Below are positions 55,575 to 64,000 of a stretch of 64,000 bases of DNA, piece by piece (position 1 is the stretch's first letter; each line of letters begins with the position of its first letter). The notes beneath the pieces are model-generated. The model was not told the origin of the DNA. It worked only from the letters and a program-made list of their open reading frames with translations, and searched no databases. Origin of the DNA: Rhizoclosmatium globosum (lineage: Eukaryota; Chytridiomycota; Chytridiomycetes; Chytridiales; Chytriomycetaceae); NCBI GenBank assembly GCA_002104985.1, contig MCGO01000013.1:372001-436000 (forward strand). The letters run 5' to 3'. The position numbers were made by a program, and so were the translations under genes.

Positions 55575-56690
55575 GAACACACAGTCTTTTGGAGGGAGAG
55601 GCAAACTATGTTCGTTCCTAATTACCAGATATGTTGATACTTATGAGAATATATATATGATACGCTACGATATAAAAGAGAATCCACATCTTTGGTTTGT
55701 TTTTTGCTTGCCCTCGAACGCGACTGTTATGGTGGCGTGTCCGGAGCGCCCAACTTCGTCAGAAAAAGCGAAAACCTGGCAACTGGTTGATTGCCTCGAA
55801 TGATGGTCGACATAGCAATGATCCATCGTTGTACGGCATTGTACAGCCTAAATGTCTTGTGATATAAGGTGAGGCTCTGGCTTTTGCGCTTTTTCAGTGG
55901 GGTTGTTGAATCATTCCTTGTACAGCTCTCTCTCGCCTTCACGGACAGCCAACACTGATTCTTGCCCATCTAGCAGCCAAGCACGATTCAGATCAAGTTG
56001 TTTCGTCCATTGGGGGGAATGTAAAGGGTTCAGTAATCCCTGTCCAAGGTTTTGCCTTTTTTCCAAAGGGGCACAAGTCGGAGTTCCACACAGGCTTCTC
56101 TTGTAACGAACGAGCTCTGAGTGGAGAAACAGTCATCGAGCGTACTGATGATCTTTTTGGACGTCAATTGAGGGGATGGCGCTAGATTGGAGAGGGGCTG
56201 ACAGAGGCACAGTTTGCAGTAACTCACACCAACACCTGGCAGTGGTGGTGACACTCTACCTGTACCGGCAGCAACACAAGCCCCTACTTGGTCAACTGTG
56301 GCGCGTTGGATGGCGCCGTTGAGTAGAATTAGGCTTGGGAAGATGGCGCGTTTTTGTGCCGCACTTGGCCAACCCAAGAAATTTTCGTGGCTTTCTTGAC
56401 AACCACATTTTATTGAACCGCAAATTAAAAAGGTTTGGTATTTGCAAACTCAACAACTTACTAACTGAATTAGTAGGTCTAGACCAGGCGTGGCAGAGGG
56501 ACCTGTATTTTTGACACCAAATTTTCCATTCAGGTGCAAAATCTCTCCCAAAAGAGAGTCACTGCGTCCTTTTTGGCACCAGTGATTTACGTTCGTCCCA
56601 CGCCCACCGCCTGCACCCCACTGCCCCGATCTCAACAGTCTAGCACCCTCTGGAGTGATCTGCACACCTCTCTTGTGCTAATCGTTGTTG
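55575..56690. other. Intergenic, 1.1 kb
   Basis: No supported gene. A minus-strand frame at 56030-56377 (115 codons) has no domain signal. The region probably holds the Mnn1-type gene's 3' end and a long promoter and 5' leader for the Sfp1-like gene. No tRNA or repeat recognised. Confidence 0.35.
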
Positions 56691-59600
56691 ATGGAAGTAT
56701 CTGATTCGAGCACCGAGCCCAGCAGCAGTCACCGTCACCACACGCAACCAATGCAAAGCCGCAGTCTCGCGCGCAAGGGCCTCGCTCTTCCGTCGTCAAC
56801 GGCCACTTCGAAGGCGCCATCGTCTGCGTCTGCGTCTGTCGCTGTCTTAGCCGCGCGCAAGTTATCGACAACGTCAACAACTTCAACAACGACCACGCCA
56901 AACCAAACACCGCCGCCCGCCTCAGCCACGCCGCCGACCCGCCGCCGCAATTCACTCGTGGCTCCCTCGGCGCCCGCGTCTGTCGCTGCGTCCGCTGACA
57001 AACCTGTGGAACAACAACACGTGACAAAGAACAGACCGGCCTCGCCCGTCGTGCGCCCGAGTTCTCCTCGTATTCTGTCGGTCTGTGCTTGTGGCGCAAA
57101 GTGTCAAAAGTGCTCCGTCGAATTCCTGTCAACGGCGAATACACGGTATTTCCCCCCTATCCAAAATTCATAACCCTATCCCACCCAAGCACTATCTCAT
57201 TTTTTATTGTTCTGTCCTTCCGTCCCTTCTCCCTCTGCCATTCTTCTGTCTCGCCTCCATGTGCCCCCATTGTGATTGATGTGAAATGCCGGTGATTGGT
57301 GGACCAGAAAAGGGGACAGATCGTGTTTCGAAAACCCTACACCTCGTGGAGTCTAAAAATAGCTCCCGTTTTTGTTTTTTTTCTCCGAGCCCTCCTTTCC
57401 TCATGTCTGGACACAAACCCGACCTTTCCCGTCCACATTTCTAATAACCTATTGTTGCCCCCTTTTCCAGATCTGCCACAACGGCTTCCAAATTGTCTTC
57501 GTCTGCCATTCCAAAGTCTGTGCATTCACGGACACCATCGCAACGGTAAGTGCTTTTATAAATTTAGGAGGCTGTGTCTTTATACTGACGTCATATCTAT
57601 TCTTGGTCATCAGATGGTCCATGTCAATGCCTTCAACCAACACCACCACTTCAACCACCTCGACATTATCGGCATCAATAACGTCGTCAAAGTCACCCAT
57701 CGTTGCCCCCTCTTCTTCCGCGATTGACCGTATTGCGTCAAGCCCCAACACAACTGGCTACACTGTATTTACCTCTCCGAAACTCTCTGCTGCCAGATCA
57801 TCTAGTCCCGGTGTTGGGCCGCACAACAATCTCTTTATTCAGCAACACTCGCCATCCCTTTCCTCTATCGGAGGTCGCAAACGAACATCTAGCATATCTA
57901 TGCTCGGAACTTCAGCCTCCTCTCTCTCATCGTCTCTCGAACTCACATCTCTCTTGACTGGATCGCATAATCCAATGTTCCTCAATCCTGATGAACAGGA
58001 GGCTGCGCTCGAGAAGGAATTCTGTAAAGACTTTTGGTGTTGCGGCCTTGTCCTCGATGATTTGCATGAGCTCAACAGACACATTCAGGAGTTCCATCCT
58101 GAAATGTCACCCATGACACAGGGAGACAATACACTGTTGGGTGGTGTCGTTGGGTTGGATGCTTTGTTTCTCAATGACTTGATTCCTGCCGCAGCTGCTG
58201 CCACACTCAGCGATAACTCAGACACTGCAGTTGATTCGCTGTCGCCTGGAACTACAGCAGTATCCCCGAAACAATCCTTTTTCACACCACCAACATCACT
58301 GTCTCCCGAAATGTCGCCGAAGAGCAGTAGCGCACTTGCCTCGCTACTTACATTCGACGCCGATCCCGAAATACTCTTTCCGTTTGGAGACAGCAGCTCG
58401 AATGATTTCTGCGCATCAATACTACCACCGCGGCGTCGGGATTCCCATGATACTCTTGCAGTGGATGACGAAACTACAGCATCGCTTGGTCTCGATAAAG
58501 TCTCAACAAAGCTCGAGGATCTGCTCTCCTTTGATGACGACATTTTCTCAGACACGAACCCTGTCGCCAGCATGTTTGAAGACAGTATCGTCGGTGTAGA
58601 CATTTTGAATCGGTTAGGACGAATTGAGTTACATCAACAACAGCAGCAGGACGAAGCTCTTGAACAGTTGAGTTTAAGATCTGGTGTTGGGGGCTGAATG
58701 TGTCATCGGAATTTTGATTACTGAAAATTTTCCGTATCAGGTCCTTAGCGTTGATGTTGTTGCAAACGGATATTATTGAAGCGGGGCCATTGTTGAATTC
58801 AGGGATGCCGTTGGATGGTTCCAAGTCTCCCCCTGTTGCGCCAGTAGTCCGCTTTGGGCCTCACCATGAAGAAGAATGTTTCAACACTGCAGCTGCATCC
58901 ATGATCAGTCTTGCGGACATCTACCGCGAGATTGAAGATGAAAATAAGGATGCGGTTTTCTCGTCCGCGTTAGGGGCAAACAATGAAGGCTTAACATCAG
59001 TATCATTTGCTTCACCGATTGATTATACATTTGAATCGGACTCGGACATGGATGTTTCAGCATCGGGATCTAGTTCATCGGAAGAGGACGACTTTGAGAT
59101 TGATATTGAGTCCTGGGAAACCGCACCAGTGTCGAGCACATCATCAACCATCTCTGATAAACCATACTCTCTCCTCCAACGGTACAACTCGGAACCTCAG
59201 ATTCGACGATATAATGACGATGAAGAAATTCAAGAACCCGTATTCAAAATCCCCGACGCGCCAGCAACACGGCGCAGAACCTCCATGCCTCTCAAGATCA
59301 AAATGACATCAGCAAGCCTGGGTCGTGCAAACAGTACGCCCGTCGTTCCTTCTTCAGCTTTCAAAAAATCATCATCATCATTGGCTTCCTCGACTGTCAC
59401 CCCAAAATGTACCAAAAAGATGCGTGTTGCTGGAAGTAGTAGTGCCAGTAACAAAGGATTCCTCTCTGTTTCAGTGGATCCACAATGCGTCATTACTGCT
59501 AGCTCACCTGTCTTGACACCACCCCACGCATTGGCTCTGCCCACACGGAAAGCCGCCCCACGTCGGGGGTCTCTTGGTGAAGCCGGTTTAGGCCTTGAAC

Positions 59601-60487
59601 GCGAAAGCGTGAAACAGCCACAACGCGCGTCAACACTCAGTGCTGCCATCTCAGCCTCGAAAAAGGACGACCTTGATTACATTGAGGAAGTCGATGACGA
59701 GATTGAAGAAGAATCAATTGACGGCATGGAAGTTGGTGCTGAAGACACATACGTGCCTGAAAGCAAGTCAAGCGGAACCACGAAACGGAAGCCAGCTGCG
59801 GCGCCAAACCGGAAGAAGAAGGCTGTTGCCGCTACTGCTACCACATCTGCAACTGCGTCAGCACCAGTAAAACCGACTCCATCGCGTCCAACAAAGAAAC
59901 CAACTCCACCACCTGGGTCTTCATCCAAAGAAACAGGCATGAAACTCGATCCCGACTTTGTCCGAAAATTCAAGTCCCGAGCTGTCGCCGAACAAGCCGC
60001 CCTTACAGCCATCGCGCTGAAACAGGGCCAAACAATGGCAGAGCTCGTGATTGAGCGGTTACCGAAGCTGAAGGAAGGTGAAGAGAAGCGGTTGAAGTTG
60101 GGAACTTTGTCGATTCTGGATCCCGAGAGTGCGGAGAAACGATTCTTTTGTCCTGTTTGTCGGAAAGAGTACAAGAATGCGAATGGATTGAAGGTTTGTT
60201 GGAATGTCATGAGTTTGATTGCTAATGCTTGTCTTTGTTGTTTAGTATCACTTGAATCATTCCACACAAAGCCTGATGAGCTTCCAACGGGATACTACTT
60301 TGGTCGTAAGAAGAAGGAAGCCGAGGACTTGTCCAAACCGTTCGTATGTACACTTCCAGGCTGTGGTAAACGGTACAAGAACCTGAACGGGTTGAAGTAC
60401 CACTCTGAGCACGGCCATCTCCCCGGAGCCATGGGATCAAACGTACAAGCGGCAGCGGATTCGGATGATTCAGATGATTCGGATTGA
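56691..60487 (+). CDS. SFP1: Sfp1-like C2H2 transcription factor
   Basis: Resembles yeast Sfp1, regulator of ribosome-biogenesis genes and cell size. N-terminal Ser/Thr/Pro-rich exons are joined across introns 57146-57470 (325 nt) and 57546-57614. Finger 1, FCKDFWCCGLVLDDLHELNRHIQEFH, has the Sfp1-type double-Cys form. A long disordered, acidic and basic middle follows (EEVDDEIEEESIDGMEV; KRKPAAAPNRKKKA), then CPVCRKEYKNANGLKYHLNH, split by an intron ending at about 60245, and a final CTLPGCGKRYKNLNGLKYHSEHGH. The tail is Asp/Ser-rich. A frame break lies near 58683-58741 and a one-base shift near 60262 (CC run), right after the second finger. Confidence 0.8.
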
Positions 60488-60838
60488 TCAAGCTGTCTTT
60501 TGTGTTTTGTGTTTTGTGAGCACTTTCTCCTTTCCACACTGTCTCATAGCTTTTTCCACATTGGAGGGGGGAAGGACATTCACATTTACCTTTCGTTTTT
60601 ACTTGTTTTTGTTTTGTTTTTTTAGTTTTCAGTAGTTTGGGAGTGTTTGCATTTACACTGGGGGGGTGGGTGGAAGGGAAAACGTGGGTTTATGTTGGGT
60701 TGTTTTTTTGTTTTTTGGCATGGCTGGTTTTGCCTCCCTGACTGTTGAATTACGATGTGCAGATAATATATGGCACCATTTTAGTGTTGTTCGATGTGTT
60801 TGTGAATGTGTGTCCGAAAAAGTTGACCAAAACTTGTG
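60488..60838. other. Intergenic, T/G-rich
   Basis: Holds T runs and a GGGGGGTGGGTGG tract near 60660. It serves as 3' flank of the Sfp1-like gene and promoter of the LRR gene at 60839. No gene seen. Confidence 0.4.
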
Positions 60839-61993
60839 ATGAGTCGTCGTGGCAGATCCTCGTCAACGAAAGAAGAATCATTGGCAGACTCTGAGCGCCT
60901 TCAAACTGTTTTGGCTGAGCTAGCCTCTGTTAAGCAGTCTCTGGCGGCCCTTCAAAAGAGCCACGACTCTCTCAAGGCTTCAAACGACATACTCTTGATG
61001 CTTGTTCTCGACAACCACAAACAATTAACAAAGGAAGTCAACAAGCTACACTATGCGGCTGCAAAACATTACATTCGCATTACCAGTCTATCAAGTGAAC
61101 TTATTGTTCAAATAATGAGCTGGATTCACCCATTCAAAGTGTGGAAGTTACGGGCCTCTCTCGATTATTCAGAGACATTTTGAGCTCAACTACATTTGCT
61201 GCCTTGAATCTGACTCGCTTTGTCCCCCATCCAAATACATACCCTGCGTTTATAAAAGGACCTTGGGATCATGTATTCTTTGACGGCCCCGTTTCCTATC
61301 AATCAGTATACGGGTCCAAGTTTATGTACAATCGGACTCACGTTGATTGGGAATGGCCTTATGCACTTCATTGTCCACTCCCAAAATCGTTGCTTCCTCA
61401 TCTCACAAACCTCGTCAAATTGAGTTTACGATTGTGTTTTCTAACGGGCTCAATTCCCGACGAAATTGGCTGTCTGCAACAACTTGAAATACTTTGGTTG
61501 CCGAAAAACTTGTTGAGCGGGCCTATTCCTCCTGTCATTGGGAATCTGATAATTTACGATCCTTAAATTTATCCGAAAACGCCAGAATTTGTGGGGTATT
61601 TCCAGTCGAATTGTGCAGCTTGGCGTTGTTGGAACACCTTACCATTACCGACACCGACTTGATGGGACCAATACCTCCTGAAGTGGGCAACATGAAAATC
61701 TTGTTTCGATCGCCTTGAATCTCAGGAAAAACCCGGAGAGTCCAACTCATATTCTTCCAGAATTATGCAGTCTTCCTCGCCTTACAATCTTGGGTTTGTG
61801 CGACTGTAACTTGGTTGGAAGCATTCCACGGGAGCTTGGTCAGTCGAATTTAACAGAACTGTACTTGTGCGACAACGGTTTGGCGGGGCCTGTGCCTGAA
61901 GAGCTATTGTCGTTGGACTTGAAAGAATGTTCGTTTGAGGGAAATCCAAACTTAACCTTTTCTTTTCAAGTACCGTCACATTGGGAAACGTAA
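60839..61993 (+). CDS. Coiled-coil / F-box-like / LRR protein (paralogue 4), frame-broken
   Basis: Same layout as the 15-kb copy: MSRRGRSSSTKEES, coiled coil (LQTVLAELASVKQSLAALQK), F-box-like block (LSSELIVQIMSWIHPFKVWK, LSRLFRDILSS), the TRFVPHPNTYP linker, then plant-type repeats (LTGSIPDEIGCLQQLEILWL, LSGPIPPVIGNL, ICGVFPVELCSLALLEHL, LMGPIPPEVGNM, LVGSIPRELGQSNL, LAGPVPEELLSL). Three one-base shifts (near 61150, 61547 and 61717) split it; each is repaired by adding one base. It may be functional if these are assembly errors. Confidence 0.7.
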
Positions 61994-62312
61994 TTCAAAT
62001 AAATTTAGTTTCGAGGCAGAGCATCGAATGTTCTGGCAACATCCCAGATCAGAGACCATTGAATAATCTTTCAAGTCATTGAGATTCACTGGATCTAATC
62101 TGACGCGTCTTGTACTACGGCGCTGCTAAATGATGTTGCTGTTGTTGAGAATGTACTGACGACCAGGACGAACGTCTTCTTAAGATTATCAGACCGAATG
62201 CCTGTGCTCGTCAATATGTTTTATTTCAAATGATTGATGAGAAACTGTTTATTTGGATAAAAAATGAGATCATAGAAGAAAAATGGATTGAAAAAAAATG
62301 AACGGTCTAAAT
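61994..62312. other. Intergenic between converging genes
   Basis: About 320 bp of 3' flanks, with AT-rich ends and an A run before the tectonin-type gene's stop. No gene seen. Confidence 0.4.
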
Positions 62313-64000
62313 CTAAAAGACCGTGACATTTGCAAAGTTAGCAACACTCTTAGAATTCGCGATGAGGTTCCACTTTCCGTTTGCATCATAAATGGCATTA
62401 TCCAATCCAACACCCCCAGCATGACCATTTGGAAGAATAGCAAGACGGGAAATACAGCAATAATTAGGAATTAGCTTCCAAGGAGCTGTAAGGCCAGACT
62501 TAGCGTACACATTGTAATCTGTCCCGATCCCAAAAATTGTTCCTGAACGAATTTCAATGTCAATCACATATCCAGAGTTTGGGACAAGTGTCCACTTTTG
62601 GTCATATGTATACAATTGGTTGTCCAAACCAACACCTACTGCCGTGTTATTGGTCTCGTCATAGCTGAAACTTTTGACAGATCCAGAGTTTGGAACCTTG
62701 ATGCACCGACTTGAGTCATACAACGAATAGCAGACCTGTAAAGTATAATCGGGTGCCACAATGATAAATTGATTTTGATATTCAACAATGTCAATGGCTT
62801 TCACGGTCGTAGGTATTTGCTGCCATAACCCAGTCAAAGACTCAGCACGTTTACCCCAGAGAGAGTGATCAGCGGCGATTCCCAACAGGATATTCACTTG
62901 TGGGAGAGATTTAATAGAGGAAACGCTTATAACAGAGCCAGAGTCGGGGACAAGGACCCAAGGAGCTTGAACAGTGACTTTTTGGTACAACTTGTTGTCT
63001 GGCCCCACTCCAAGAATGGTTCCTGTTCTGGTAAGACTCGTTCTGATAACGCAACAACCATTTGGTACTTTAACCCATGGCGCAGTTGGTGACTTAATTG
63101 TCCATAAAGTTCCATCAGGTGCAGTACCGAGTGCACTTCCATCAAGTAAGAGTGTAATGTCAACAACCGAGCCTGCAGTTTGGATTCTTGTCCACGATCC
63201 ATACAGTGACAATCGCAAATAGACTAAATTATCTAAACCAACTCCAATGAATTTTGTGCCATCCGGAGAGGCGTCAATGCTTTTCACTGATCCAGAGTTT
63301 GGTACAACGGCACATTGAAACCACATTGAAAGTCCGGGACATACATATAGTTGATGGTCCGTACCGACTACAACAAATGAAAGGTCTGGAAGCTGCACCA
63401 TATCAAGTGCACGAACTGAGCTTGGAAATGGTTGCCAGAAGTCACCTTTATCCAAAGAATCCCTTTTCCAAAGTGTAAAATCGGGGGCAATCCCAACAAA
63501 GTTATCATTTTGATACATTCCGCCGTCTGATTATGGAGAATAAGCATCTTTCTAATAAAAACAGAAAACTAACTTGTGTAAACCGTGCAAACGCCAAGAT
63601 CTTGCCAAACTCCTTTGAAAAGTATAAAGTTATGTCCGGCATAGTTGACTTGAGTGCCATCAGTTCCAGAGGTTTTTGAACTGTCATAAGCAGCAAAATA
63701 ACACTTTGATGTGAGGGAGGAATCACAAATAGAGTCCGCTTCCCAAACCCCTGACGAGGCCAACCAGATGTTTTCATTGGATCCTGTGAGACTTGCGTAC
63801 GCGCCATAGGTGTACGTGTATCCGTTATTGTAGACAGGGTAGCATCCCATACCTTTACAAATAGGTTAATATCTGTATATTAATTCGCAGCTTTACTTGT
63901 TGACGACGATGCAGCAGCTTCTGCAAACACAGGTTTGCTGTTAGACGAAACTATCGGTTCCGACGCCAATGGTGTGTTTGAGTTGGCACCGCCTTCTAAA
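62313..64000 (-). CDS. Secreted tectonin-type beta-propeller protein (5' end outside window)
   Basis: Extracellular, lectin-like. The innermost upstream exon visible ends SSSTS with intron 63852-63896; then a small domain (GCYPVYNNGYTYTYGAYASL, WLASSGVW, CDSSLTSKCYF, GTQVNYAGHNF) with loose CBM5/12-like features; an intron near 63530-63572; and a 400-residue exon with about eight or nine repeats of the form VPNSGSVKSI..SPDGTKFIGVGLDNLVY (tectonin pattern: G-V-G-x-D-x-x-L-Y and W-x-x-VP-x-SGSV). The frame is intact. Tectonins bind glycans or lipopolysaccharide in slime moulds and animals; a recognition role here is inferred. Confidence 0.75.

Noticed and set aside
1..64000. tRNA or rRNA genes
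   Set aside because: Scanning for T-loop type GTTCRANYC and acceptor pairing by eye gave no candidate that folds; a tRNAscan run would settle it.

Overview
The window looks like nuclear DNA of a zoosporic fungus, most likely a chytrid (Chytridiomycota, Chytridiales-like). It is gene-dense, with genes on both strands and mostly 44-70 nt introns that carry GTRNGT donors and CTRAC-like branch sites. The gene content is fungal: CRH-type chitin-glucan transglycosylases, membrane-anchored GH18 chitinases, a JEN1-type carboxylate transporter, an Sfp1-type zinc-finger factor, a Mnn1-type mannosyltransferase and long-form HIS1. The clade is inferred from reading alone; no database search was made.

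Layout. 1-4.3 kb: WD40 protein (5' end off-window), CCCH zinc-finger protein, RPA3, an unknown gene and ribosomal eS7. 5-9.2 kb: a fungal transcription-factor-like gene, a small duplicated piece of it, and a secreted four-module Cys-rich protein. 9.5-14.9 kb: ribosomal uL16, then a tandem array of three CRH/GH16 genes plus an orphan GPI tail. 15-19 kb: a coiled-coil/F-box-like/LRR gene, dienelactone hydrolase and an F-box protein. 19.07-20.12 kb: a 1,042-bp TIR element with a 9-bp target-site duplication, sitting on an apparent 3' splice site. 21.5-33 kb: alpha/beta hydrolase, a long unknown protein, UDP-sugar transporter, a GH18 chitinase, an M50B-like protease, a frameshifted second GH18 copy and a WD40 protein. 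33.2-43 kb: DDT/WHIM-like chromatin protein, HIS1, two tandem LRR paralogues and the meiotic HORMA protein Hop1. 43.4-64 kb: HSL-type esterase, a decayed tectonin-type propeller gene, C2H2 protein, JEN1-type transporter, PIG-A, Mnn1-type transferase, Sfp1-like factor, a fourth LRR paralogue and the intact tectonin-type paralogue running off the right edge.

Themes. Much of the accessory content concerns cell wall and surface (CRH array, chitinases, Cys-rich/CBM19-like protein, PIG-A, Mnn1). PIG-A would begin the GPI anchors that the CRH tails need. Local duplication is frequent: three CRH genes, two GH18, two tectonin and four LRR copies, several of them broken.

Caution. Many genes, including expected housekeeping ones (HIS1, Hop1), carry single-base shifts that are repaired by adding one base, often in or beside a short homopolymer. 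Several apparent pseudogenes may therefore be unpolished assembly sequence, and this is stated for each gene concerned.
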